From contig JALIGW010000014.1 in the NCBI GenBank assembly GCA_023053685.1, forward strand, positions 19,821,808 through 19,885,807: a DNA stretch of 64,000 bases, given 5' to 3'. The stretch comes from Diadophis punctatus similis (lineage: Eukaryota; Chordata; Lepidosauria; Squamata; Dipsadidae). The notes below the pieces were generated by a model, which was not told the DNA's origin, did no database searches, and saw only the letters and a program-made list of their open reading frames with translations. Position 1 is the stretch's first letter, and each line of letters opens with the position of its first letter. A program made the translations under genes and the position numbers. Positions 33,362 through 43,212 of the stretch are shown here, piece after piece.

Positions 33362-33847
33362 GTAAACACTTATTTCCACAGGGCGCAGGAGCTGGTTCTT
33401 CCATTCTTTGAGGCATTCCCTCCTGCAGAACACCAGGACCGGTCTCTCGACATGAGGCATGCCATTGAGGTGTACACTGCGCGTATTGCCCAGTTCCGGC
33501 GGTCGGAGGCGCTCTTCGTAGGGTTCCATTCTGCATCGATGGGCAGGAAGGCTTCCTCGGCCGTGATCGGCCGGTGGATATGCGCGGTCATTGCCTACGC
33601 CTATGACCAGCACGACCTTCCGCAACCGGCTAGGTTAACGGCTCATTCCACGCGAAGCGCGGCCATGACGGCGGAGTGGGCAACCAGTGCCTCCATCAAG
33701 GAGGTCTGCCAGGCGGCTACGTGGTCTTCTCCCGTGCCATTCATTAGGCACTACAAGGTGGATGCCTTTGCGACCGAGGATGCGGCCTTCGGCCGTCAGG
33801 TGTTGCAAACGTTGCTGTCAGCAACGGGGACGAACGGGGGTCCTTGA
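33362..33847 (+). pseudogene. DIRS tyrosine recombinase, C-terminal catalytic part
   Basis: Directly after the L2 the DIRS frame resumes 'VNTYFHRAQELVLPFF' and runs without a stop to TGA at 33847. It holds 'LTAHSTRSAAMTAEWA' (the His-x-x-Arg pair) and 'FIRHYKVDAFA' (the tyrosine nucleophile region). With the Arg upstream at 29.96 kb these form the R-H-R-Y set of tyrosine recombinases. DIRS uses this enzyme to integrate a circular intermediate. The C-terminal half looks well preserved compared with the gag region. Confidence 0.88.
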
Positions 33848-33875
33848 TTCCCTCCCAGTGGGCTTGCTGCTTTGG

Positions 33876-33975
33876 CATGTCCCAATCTTGGAGGCTAGCT
33901 CCACCTACTAGGGAGAAAGGGCGTTGTATCTTACCTGAACGCCCCTTCTCGTAGGGTGGAGCTAGCCTCCAAGTC
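33876..33975. repeat. Internal complementary region of the DIRS element
   Basis: The left part 'cttggaggctagctccacct' with 'actagggagaaa' is complementary to the extreme left end (near 24245-24275). The right part 'gttgtatcttacctgaacgc' with 'gtagggtggagctagcc' is complementary to the right end (34160-34221). This is the junction-template arrangement of DIRS1-type elements. Confidence 0.88.
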
Positions 33976-34081
33976 CCGCCCTGAGTTTGTTGCTTGTTCC
34001 TATTTTGTGGTTACCTGCTGTTTAATAAATTGTGTTGGTTGGAGAGCTACACTATGGGTCTGACTTCATCCTTTGTCTCAA

Positions 34082-34183
34082 GAGGGGGAGCTCAACAGGA
34101 GGACAGTTTTTATAGAGTCAGACTCAGTCCTGATTGGCTGATGGATTGTGTCATCCCAATCTTGGAGGCTAGCTCCACCCTAC
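34082..34183. repeat. Right inverted terminal repeat of the DIRS element
   Basis: From 'gagggggagctcaacaggag' to 'ggctagctccaccctac', the inverse of the left repeat with a few differences. The element continues to about 34221 ('caacgccctttctc'). Confidence 0.92.
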
Positions 34184-34221
34184 AAGAAGGGGCATTCAGG
34201 TAAGATACAACGCCCTTTCTC

Positions 34222-34713
34222 TTCACTAGACTAGCTATGCCCAGTTCTTGCCCCAGAGGAAAGGCTAGGGAACCTGAGAGTCCTTGAGGGTAGTGACTGG
34301 GGAAAGTCCAGAGATGGTATGGTCATTCTAGGGAGTCTCTGTCAATCTCTCCTCAGCCTCTCAGGGCTCTACACCCAAGAAGGCAGCCACTGGGTCCCCG
34401 TGGAAACAACTGCAACAGGACATCCCAACCTGATGTCACATCTTTAATATGTGTCTATGTGGTGCTTAAGCTCCATATTGCTTAAACAGGGAAGCAGCAC
34501 ATACTGAAATAGAGGTGTTGACAGGTTATGGTCCAAAAAGTTGACATGGTGGCTGAGATGCTGAGATCAAAGTCTCACCTGTTTTTTATCTGTAATTCTT
34601 CTATCACATCATCATAGATACCATGTTGAAATGGACCATACCGAAAAAACCTCAGTGTAAGAGTTTGGATCTTAATAACAAGCTGGGTTCTGACATAGCA
34701 CAAACATAATTGT
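34222..34713. other. No gene seen
   Basis: Right flank of the DIRS element. No supported coding region or recognised repeat. Confidence 0.45.
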
Positions 34714-35392
34714 TCAAACTTGTTAAAGAGAGATCCAACCTAGAAGTAAGGAGAAATTTCCTGACAGTGAGAACAATTTAATTTAATTTTAATGGATTTC
34801 TATGCCGCCCACTCCCTGAGACTCGGATGAACTGTGTACCAGGGATTCAGGTATTTCCCCAAGTTCCCTCTGGAATCCATCAGGTTCCATTAGGCGCCTG
34901 GGGCGGAACAGCTTCATCGGTCCCGCCTCCTTGCGGTGGAGGGGTGGTGCCATAAAATCCAACCTCAGAAGGAAATGATCTGACCACGACAAGGGTACTG
35001 TGACTAAACCCCTCAGCCTCAGATCATCTCTCCACTGCCCCGAGAGAAACACAAGGTCAAGTGTGTAACCACCCTCATGAGTCGGACCCTGAACTACTTG
35101 GGTCAGGTCCATGGTTGTCATGGAAGCCATGAACTCCTGGACTGCCCCCGAGGCTTCGCCGGGTGATGGCAGATTAAAGTCCCCCAGCAATTAATCAATG
35201 GAGCGGCCTGCTTTCCAGAGTTGTGGGAGTTCTGTTGCTGGAGGTTTGCAAGAAGAGACTGGACAGGCATTTGACCGGAATGGTACAAGATTTCCTGCCT
35301 TGAGCAGAGGGTTGGACTAAAAGACTAAAACATTGAATCATAAGGCTGGAAGGAACCTCCAAGGTCCCTTCCAGCCTTATCATTCAATGTTC
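34714..35392 (+). mobile_element. CR1 LINE 3' part split by an L2 fragment
   Basis: 'gttaaagagagatccaacct' to 'gacagtgagaacaa' on the left, 'aattaatcaatggagcggcc' and the 3' UTR on the right. The last ~70 bases form a hairpin (see findings). Confidence 0.85.
34784..35190 (-). mobile_element. Internally deleted L2 fragment inside CR1
   Basis: The 3' 35-40 bases ('tatgccgcccactccctgag') are joined directly to the endonuclease region ('actcggatgaactgtgtacc' onward, over 90% alike to 39820-40190). All RT sequence is missing. Flanks share 'caatt'. Confidence 0.85.
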
Positions 35393-35522
35393 TAATTGGG
35401 ACCAGGAACTCCACTGCTAAACAAAGTGGTTGCAAAGGGAGTTGCATTTGTTAAGTAAAATCACTACACTTGTTAAGTGACTCCGTCTTCCCCCATTGAC
35501 TTTGCTTGTTGGAAGCCGATGT
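35393..35522. mobile_element. Palindromic MITE, partial left half
   Basis: 'attgggaccaggaactcc' to 'cattgactttgcttgttgg' follow the order of the MITE family; the terminal repeat is missing. Confidence 0.7.
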
Positions 35523-35573
35523 AAGAGATGATCAGGCTGAGCCTGAGGGCAGGGTCAAATGTATCATCAGTCT

Positions 35574-35805
35574 CAGGGGTGGGTTCTAACTTGCCTCGCC
35601 GCCAGTTCGCTTCCTCCCGCGCCGTGTGGCTGCGCGCGCATTGTGCTCCGCGTGGCCGCACTGCGCAGGTGTGCATGCGCAGTGCCGAAAACTCAGCTTC
35701 TGCGCGTGCGCAGAAGCCAAAAACAAGATGGCGGCACCGTGATGTCACCACTGGTTTACTAACGGTTCTAAAGAACCAGTTAGAACAGGTAGGAACCCAC
35801 CTCTT
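35574..35805. mobile_element. hAT-type MITE, 232 bp
   Basis: Ends 'caggggtgggttctaac' and, inverted, 'aagaggtgggttcctac', flanked by an exact 8-bp duplication 'atcagtct' (35566-35573, 35806-35813). GC- and CpG-rich interior with 'gcgcagt' blocks. Terminal motif shared with 55587-55997. Confidence 0.9.
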
Positions 35806-35924
35806 ATCAGTCTGGAGTCGCTGCACCCTCAAAAGAGACCTAAGCCCAGCCCCCCCCCCCCCCCAAAAAAATCTGTTGATTCTTATCAGGTGCCAATTTG
35901 CCTTAACAGTTAGCAGATCAGTTT

Positions 35925-36252
35925 CTTATGTATGTTCCAATATCTAAGGGGCTACCACGAAGAAGAGGGAGTCCACCTATTCTCTAGAACACCTGAAGGC
36001 AGAACAAGAAACAATGGATAGAAACTAAATCAAGGTCAGAAGCAACCTAGAACTAAGGAGAAATTTCCTGACAGTTAGACCAATTAATCAGTGGAACAGC
36101 TTGCCTCCAGAAGTTGTGAATGCTCCAACACTGGAAGTTTTTAAGAAGAAATTGGACAGCCATTTGTCTGAAATGGTAGAGAGTTTCCTGTCTGAGCAGG
36201 GGGTTGGACTAGAAGACCTTCAAGATCCCTTCCAATTCTGTTATTATGAATA
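35925..36252 (+). mobile_element. CR1 LINE 3' fragment
   Basis: 'gttccaatatctaaggggct' through 'ggttggactagaagacct' to 'caattctgttattatg'. 5'-truncated, no intact frame. Confidence 0.86.
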
Positions 36253-36334
36253 AGTTTGCAGTGCTTTTGGATTCTATCCTGCCACCTGCAAGATGAGGAG
36301 GTCGCAAATTGATTGATCAAGCAATCAAAAAACT

Positions 36335-36560
36335 GATCAAGGAGAGGTTCAACCTAGAAATAAGGAGGAACTTTCTGACAGTGAGAACAATCAAACAATG
36401 GAACAGAAGTTGCTTTCGGAAGTGATGGGAGCTTCATCACTGGAAGCTTTCAATTAGAGATTGGACTGCCATTTGTCTGCAATGGTATAGGATCTCCTGC
36501 TTGAGCGGGGGGGATTGGACTAGATGACCTACAAGGTCCCTTCCAACTCTGTTAATCTGT
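36335..36560 (+). mobile_element. CR1 LINE 3' fragment
   Basis: 'gatcaaggagaggttcaacc', 'gtgagaacaatcaaacaatg', 'gtataggatctcctgcttg', 'cttccaactctgttaat'. Independent copy from the one just upstream. Confidence 0.86.
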
Positions 36561-36566
36561 TAAACC

Positions 36567-36748
36567 CAGGACCCTACAACCGTCTTAAATGCCTACCAAT
36601 TTTCAAGTGCCCAAACTTTGATCATGTAACTATGGGGATGCTGCAACGGTCATAATTTTGAGTACCAGCCCTGAGTCACTTTTTTCAGTCCTTTAATAAC
36701 TTTGAACAGTCACTAAATGAATTGTTGTAAGTTGAGGATCAGCTGTAG
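36567..36748. mobile_element. Palindromic MITE, partial right half
   Basis: 'cccaggaccctacaaccgtc' to 'gtaagttgaggatcagctg'. It could be the other half of the fragment at 35393-35522. Confidence 0.72.
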
Positions 36749-37614
36749 TCTCCTTTTAAAAACACCACTATTGCAGTTTACAAAATATGTGTTATTTTAA
36801 ACACTGGTACATCTAAAGAGATAGCTAAGATTAATTCAGTCTCAAGCCGGTCTCACTCAGAGGCCGGAGATGAAAATGAGGCCATATTGTGGTCCATGAT
36901 AAAAACAGGGTGATGGGTGACATCTTGCCTGGTTTCAAGAAAGCCAGAAGTAGCCTTCAGTTGCAAAAACTGGATTCAAATGCTGGAGTCTTAAGCAACC
37001 AACGGGCTCATTTGTGGAATCTGATGATCTGGTCCAGATACTGTGGCTTCTAATTGAAACATTTTCCATTAAGAAACCCATTAAGCAGCAAACATCTATT
37101 AAGGAGAGAAAATAGCTATTGATTGGTAGGGCTAAGAATCAGCAGGAAAATAGGTGCTGGTTGGGTTCACATATCTTGCATGATCATAAAGTAATTTGTG
37201 AGTCTTAGCAAGATAATATATGAACATGCTCACTCTGGCTTATTCAACAGTGGCCAGACCTTGAGTGCATTTCCACAGCATATTAAACCATGCACAGGAA
37301 CACAACAATTGGATTTGTAAACCACAGTGTATGATCTCATAACTGACTGCTATGGCTTGTTCAGCAGTCTGTGACCAAAACAAACCAATATTTAAGACAG
37401 TATATAAACTCAACTAATGGTTGAGTTCACAGCTCATATTTTGCCCTAGTTGAATATGTATGGACTCTTTTACTATCTGCAGGGACAGTTCAAGCCCAGA
37501 TTTGCCAGGAAAGCTGGTTCCACCTAGCCAATTATGGATTAGATAGATTGAGATAGCAGCCAAACACTGCAGGAAAAGTTCAAGTGCTAAGTCTGTCTTT
37601 TGCTTCCTTCTTGA
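36749..37614. other. No gene seen
   Basis: Single-copy looking DNA left of the large L2. No supported coding region. Confidence 0.45.
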
Positions 37615-37788
37615 CAATTAATTTAATTTAATTAATTTAATTAAATGGATTTGTATGCCGCCCAACTCCCTAGGGACTCTGGGCGGCTCACAACATATTC
37701 AGATCCATTTCAACAATATAAATGCAATAAAATACAGTAATTAAAAACATATAAAAGTTAAAAAAGTTAAAAGAGTATCGTCTCGCTT

Positions 37789-39063
37789 TCACCCCGCCTG
37801 CCGGAAGAGCCAGGTTTTTATTGCTTTCCGGAAGGCCAGCAGGGTGGGGATAGTCCTGATCTCCGGGGGAAGCTGGTTCCACAGGGAGGGAGCTCCCACA
37901 GAGAAGGCCCTCCCCCTCGGCCCCGCCAACCGACATTGTTTGGTCGATGGGACCTGGAGGAGGTCGACTCTGTGGGCCCTGACCGGTCGTAGGGAGGTAT
38001 GCGGCAGGATGCGGTCCCGAAGGTAACCTGGCCCTGAGCCATGTAGGGCTTTAAAGGTAACGACCAACACCTTAAATTGGATCCGGAGACTAATGGGCAG
38101 CCAATGCAGCTGGCGGAGGATTGGTGTTACGTGGGTGCATCTAGGTGCACCCACCACAGCTCGCGCAGCTGCATTTTGCACCAATTGCAGTCGCCGGACA
38201 CTCTTCAAGGGTAGCCCCATGTAGAGCGCATTGCAGTAATCCAACCGTGAGGTGATAAGGGCATGAGTGACTGTGAGAAGTGCCTCCTTCTCCAAGTAGG
38301 GTCGCAATTGGTGCACAAGACGTACTTGTGCAAAGGTCCCCCTAGCCACAGCCGAAAGATGTTGCTCCAATTTTAGCTGTGGATCTAGGAGGACACCCAA
38401 ATTGCGGACCCGTTCTGAGGGAGCTAATTTCTCCCCCCCAAGAACCAAGGAGGAACAGTTGGTCAAGTCCTTAGGAGGCAATATCCATAGCCACTCAGTC
38501 TTGTCAGGGTTACGTTTTAGCCAGTTCTTCCCCATCCAGACCCTAACATCATCCAGGCAGCGGCCCATTACATCCACGGCTTCCCCGAATTGAGACGGGG
38601 TGGAGATGTACAACTGGGTATCATCAGCATATTGCTGATACCTCACCCCGTGTCGTCGGATGATCTCACCCAGTGGCTTCATGTAGATGTTAAACAGGAT
38701 GGGCGAGAGGACTGAGCCCTGTGGCACCCCACATAGTAGGGACCTAGGGCTCGACATCTGCCCCCCTGTCAGCACCGACTGCGTCCTGTCAGAGAGGAAG
38801 GAGGAGAACCACTGCAAAACAGTGCCGCCCACCCCCACCTCTCCGAGACGACGCAGAAGGATACCATGGTCAATGGTATCGAAGGCCGCCAAGAGGTCAA
38901 GTAGTACCAGGATAGAGGAATAACTTCCATCCCAGGCTCGCCAGAGATCATCCATCAGGGTGACCAAAGCCGTTTCCATACTGTAGCCGCGCCTGAAACC
39001 TGATTGAAAGGGATCCAGAAAATTAGTGTCATCCAACAGCCGTAGGAGCTGGAGCGCCACCAC
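37789..39063 (-). pseudogene. L2 reverse transcriptase remnant
   Basis: A frame of 424 residues: 'SGFRRGYSMETALVTLMDDL', 'FDTIDHGILLRRLGE', 'GVPQGSVLSPILFNIYMKP', 'QYADDTQLY' (catalytic YADD), 'SRLDYCNALYMGLPLKSV', 'NQLPPEIRTIPTLLAFRKA'. It lacks the N-terminal RT motifs, which lie in the next frame (39068-39343: 'CPSWLVSATREVSRGWLQ'). A frameshift near 39065-39160 separates the two. The C-terminus is complete and ends at the expected place by comparison with the 30.4 kb copy. Confidence 0.85.
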
Positions 39064-39339
39064 TTTCTCAACAACCTTCCCCGCGAAGGGCAGGTTGGAG
39101 ACTGGACGGAAGTTCTTTAAATCCGCTGGGTCCAGGGAAGGCTTCTTGAGGAGGGGGTCTCACCACCGCAGCTTTTAAGGGCTGCGGGACGGACCCCTCT
39201 CTCAAAGAAGCGTTGACCAATGCCTGGAGCCAGCCGCGTGAAACCTCCCTGGTGGCCGAAACCAGCCAGGAAGGGCACGGGTCCAATAAACAAGTGGCAG
39301 AGCTCATAGCTCCTATGGCCTTGTCCACATCCTCAGGAG

Positions 39340-40611
39340 TCACCGGTTCAAACCTATCCTATATAACCGGACTAAGACAGTCATCTCGGCCTGTACTGCC
39401 CATTCGGAGTCCAGGTCTGTCCGAATCTGAGTGACTTTATCCGCCAGAAACCGAGAAAATTCCTCAGCTCTACCCTGCAAGGGGTCTCCGCCTTCTTCCT
39501 TAGCAAGAAGGGTGCGGGTCACCCTAAACAGGGCGGCTGGGCGGGAGTCAGCGGACGCAATAAGAGCGGAAAAATGTGAGCATTTTGCCGCCCTTATCGC
39601 CACTAAGTAAGACTTAATGAAAGTTCTTAAAAGTGTCCGGTCAGACTCAGCTTTACTAGATCTCCATCGTCGCTCTAGACGTCTCTTGTGGCGCTTCATC
39701 TCCCGGAGTTCCTTGGTAAACCAAGGAGCCCTCCTGGATCCACTTCCACGGAGAGGTCGCAAAGGCGCAATCCGATCCAGAGCCCCCGCTGCCGCCTGAT
39801 TCCAGGCGGCGACCAGGGACTCGGATGAACTGTGTACCAGGGATTCAGGTATTTCCCCAAGCTCCCTCTGGAATCCGTCGGGTTCCATTAGGCGCCTGGG
39901 GCGGAACCACTTCATCGGTCCTGCCTCCTTGCGGTGGAGGGGTGGTGCCATAAAATCCAACCTCAGAAGGAAATGATCTGACCACGACAAGGGTACTGTG
40001 ACTAAACCCCTCAGCCTCAGATCATCTCTCCACTGCCCCGAGAGAAACACAAGGTCAAGCGTGTGACCACCCTCATGAGTCGGACCCTGAACTACTTGGG
40101 TCAGGTCCATGGTTGTCATGGAAGCCATGAACTCCTGGACTGCCCCTGAGGCTTCGCTGGGTGATGGCAGATTAAAGTCCCCCAGCACCATCAACCTGGG
40201 GAACTCAACCGCCAGCCCTGCAACCGCCTCGAGCAGAACAGGCAGGGCCTTTGCAACGCAGCTAGGAGGCAGGTACGTTAGCAAAAGGCCGACCTGAACC
40301 CCTAAGTCCAACTTCAGAAGGAGCGTCTCACACCCAACAATCTCCGGGGCAGGGCTCCTTCGAGGACACAGATTCTGGCGAGCTATAATAGCCACTCCTC
40401 CACCCCTTCCCTGGGGTCGCGGCTGATGCTGAACCGAGAACCCGTCCGGGCATATCTCCGAAAGGGGCACCCCCCCTCCTGGCCCAACCAGGTCTCGGTA
40501 ATACACGCCAGGTCCGCCCCCTCTTCCAGGATTAAATCCCGAATAAGGGGGGCCTTGTTGGTAATTGACCTGGCATTTAACAGCAGCAGCTTGAGCCCAG
40601 GGCCCTGACAT
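39340..40611 (-). pseudogene. L2 endonuclease and linker remnant
   Basis: A frame of about 420 residues with AP-endonuclease signatures: 'VMVLGDFN'-like 'LMVLGDFNLPSPSEASG', 'THEGGHTLDLVFLSGQW' and 'PLSWSDHFLLRLDF'. A linker follows ('KRHKRRLERRWRSSKAESD') up to the start of RT. The N-terminal endonuclease motifs ('LLLLNARSITNKAPLIRD', 'CITETWLGQEG') are in the overlapping frame 40383-40940, so a frameshift lies near 40480. By position this is the first half of the L2 polyprotein, which nicks target DNA. Confidence 0.85.
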
Positions 40612-41063
40612 CCCTGGTTACCAGGCACTCGGGTTGAGCTAGATGGAACCAGACCGGAGGGGCCAGAACAAGGAATCGCTTCTAAACAGCGAATTCTCGT
40701 TCCCCGAGAGCGGCCTACCCCTCTGCTCCCGCCATACCTGCCTCTCCCCATTACGACCGTAATGCTCTTGCTCCCCGTCCCTCCAGAGATCCCCTTCCCC
40801 CCCCCCCCGCTGGTCCCCCACTCTCCCGGCAGGCCATACACACCATTCATACTGAGCCTGGGGGTGGGCCAAAAGCCCCCTCCGCTTCTGTTTCCACACT
40901 CAGCAGAGAGGGGCCAGGTCCAACCACCCAGCTCACTCATGTATTCTTACAGTCAAGCCACACAACATTTATTCATACTATCCATACATACACATGCTCA
41001 CCGATACTCTCCCCCGGGGTCGGGTCCCTTCTTAAATTGATGCTAATTACTTACTCTTACAAA

Positions 41064-41892
41064 GAAAGTTTGAGCAATCTAGAAAGAGTGCAGAGAAGAG
41101 CAACAAAGATGATAAGAGGTCTAGAGGCCAAAACATATGATTCAGTGATTGGGTATGTCTAGTCTAGTGAAAAGAAGGACTAGGGCTGACATGATAGCAG
41201 TATTCCAATATTTGAGGGGCTGCCACAAAGAAGAGGGGATCAACCTATTCTCCAAAGCACTTAAAGGCAGAACAAGAAGCAACCGATGGAAACGAATCAA
41301 GGAGAGAATCAGCCAAGAACTAAGGAGAAATTTCCTGACAATGAGAACAATTAAGCAGTGGAGCAGCTGGCCTTCCGACATTGTGGGTGCAACCAGGATG
41401 ATAAAGGGTCTGGAAAATAAAACATACAAAGAGCGGTTGCAGGAACTGAGCTTGGCCAGTCTGGCGAAGAGAAGGACCAGGACATGATAGCAGTGTTCCA
41501 GTACTTGAGGGGCTGCCACAGAGAGGAGGGGGTCAGGCTGTTCTCTATGGCACCAGAGAGCCAGACAAGGAATAATGGATGGAAGCTGACCAAGGAGAGA
41601 TTCAACCTGGAAGTGAGGAGAAACTTTCTGACAGCTTGCCAGTGGAGGTTGTGAGAGCCCCAACACTTGTGACCTTCAAGAGGAGACTGGACTGCCATCT
41701 GTCTCAAATGGTGTAGGAACTCCTGCTTGAGCAGGGGGTTGAACTAGATGACCTACAAGGTCCCTTCCAACTCTAATAATAAATCTAAATCTAAACTTGA
41801 GACTGGACAACCACTTCTCTGGACTAGGGCCTTCTGCTTGAGCAAGGTTGGACTACAAGACCTCCAAGCTTCCTTCCAACTCTGTTATTCTG
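41064..41892 (+). mobile_element. CR1 LINE split by another CR1
   Basis: Left part 41064-41390 ('agagtgcagagaagagcaac' ... 'gacattgtgggtgc'), right part from 41795 ('cttgagactggacaaccac' ... 'cttccaactctgttattctg'). Decayed post-RT reading frame with 'SLVKRRTRADMIAVFQYLRG'. Confidence 0.84.
41391..41794 (+). mobile_element. Guest CR1 nested in an older CR1
   Basis: Starts 'aaccaggatgataaagggtc', ends 'aataataaatctaaatctaa' after the usual 3' end 'ggtcccttccaactct'. Same orientation as host; its tail is ATCTAA-type. Confidence 0.82.
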
Positions 41893-42549
41893 CCCTCTAT
41901 CAAAATTCTCCACCAAGGTTTAAAACGACACCAATCCCAGCTCTACATGATTGCTTAAGAACCTGGATTTTAATAGGGTACCCTTGTTCCCACAAATGCT
42001 ACCATGTTTTCTTTGCAAGCTACTAACTGGGCTTGGATACGGAAGCTGCCATCTGAGCATGCCAGAGAAATCACCACAACCCCCACAGATAGCCATTCTG
42101 CCTGAGGTAGATGGAAGTTATAGTCCAATGCACCACAAGAACACCAATTTCCACAATGGTACCTTCACTTATTTTTCCCCATAAGGGCCAACTGCTACCT
42201 GCCCCTTAAAAAATTGTGTACATCATCTACAAACTTATTGTGGATGGTCACACATCCAGCCAGAGGTTTAGACTAGATTTGGCATTTTTATCTACCTATC
42301 GAGTCCTTCTCAGGAACCTGGGATAAGCAGATGCTTTTGCTTAATATTAAAGGTACAGTCACAAGATGGAAGCTGTTCCAAGTAAAGCTGCCTTTTGCAA
42401 TTGACTGATGGTGATTTTGTCAATTCCAATGATGTTCAAATGGTGTTCCAAATGTTTTGGGATTGCACTCAAGCCAACACTCACTATTAGAACAAACTGT
42501 ACTTTCTTCTATCACCTGAATTCTATTCTATTATTACTATTACTAGTAA
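41893..42549. other. No gene; contains a two-copy repeat
   Basis: 42240-42360 resembles 1278-1370. The following 42360-42540 ('gatggtgattttgtcaattc', 'gggattgcactcaagcc') may be more of the same element. Family not recognised. Confidence 0.45.
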
Positions 42550-42950
42550 TACAAGTAGTCTTCAACTTACCGTACATCACTTCATTTTGTGACGTTCAAA
42601 GTTACAATGACACTGGAAACACTGACTTATGACCGTTTTTCACACTTAATACCATGGCACCATCCCTGCGATCACGTGATCAAAATTCAGATGCTTGGCA
42701 ACTGCCTCATATTTATGACAGCTGCAGTGTCCTAGGGTCATGTAATCACCTTTTGCAAACTTCTGACAAGCAAAGTCAATGGGGAAGCCAGATTCACTTA
42801 ACAGCCATGTTATTAACTTTTATTAATATGCAATGATACACTTAATAAGTATGGCAAGAAAGATTGTAAAATAGGGTAAAACTCACTTAACAACCATCTC
42901 CCTTAGCAACATAAATTTGGGCTCAATTGTGGTCATAAATCAAGGACTTA
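42550..42950. mobile_element. Palindromic MITE
   Basis: 'tacaagtagtcttcaactta' at the left, 'ggtcataaatcaaggactt' at the right, body blocks as in the family. The right end is cut by a CR1 fragment. Confidence 0.8.
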
Positions 42951-43212
42951 TTTTCCATAGCACCAGAAGGCAAGACAAGAAACAATGGTTGAAAACTAAT
43001 CAAGGAGGGAAGCAACCTAGAACTAAGGAGAAATTTCCTGACAGTGAGACAGCTTGGCTTCAGAAGTTGTGGTTGCTCCATCACTGAAGACTTTCAAAAA
43101 TACACTGGACAACCATTTGTCTGAAATAGTATAGGGTCTCCTGCTCTAACAGGGGGTTGGACTAGAAGACCTCCAAGGTCCCTTCCAACTCTATTATTCT
43201 ATGTTCTATGAC
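42951..43212 (+). mobile_element. CR1 LINE 3' fragment
   Basis: 'ttttccatagcaccagaagg', 'gcaacctagaactaaggag', 'ggttggactagaagacctcc', ending 'attctatgttctatg'. Confidence 0.87.

Larger units (their letters stand above)
24243..34221 (+). mobile_element. DIRS-type tyrosine-recombinase retrotransposon, nested and decayed
   Basis: It has inverted terminal repeats at both ends, an internal complementary region near the right end, and in order a Gag-like region, RT, RNase H, a methyltransferase-like stretch and a tyrosine recombinase split in two. This is the DIRS1 plan: DIRS elements use a recombinase rather than an integrase and make no target duplication, and none is seen. The element without its insertions would be about 6 kb. 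Two foreign elements sit in it (solo LTR 28943-29629, L2 30058-33361). Several frameshifts and a stop show it cannot move by itself. Confidence 0.92.
37615..40940 (-). mobile_element. L2 LINE, nearly full length
   Basis: 3' tail of AATT units at the left ('attaatttaattaaatgg', then 'gtatgccgcccaactcccta'), 5' region to about 40940 or slightly beyond. It aligns over its full length with the copy in the DIRS element, which helps date both. The ORF has at least three frame breaks, so it is inactive. Confidence 0.88.

Noticed and set aside
33053..33625. Minus-strand frame of 190 codons
   Set aside because: Antisense shadow that crosses the junction between the L2 5' end and the DIRS recombinase.
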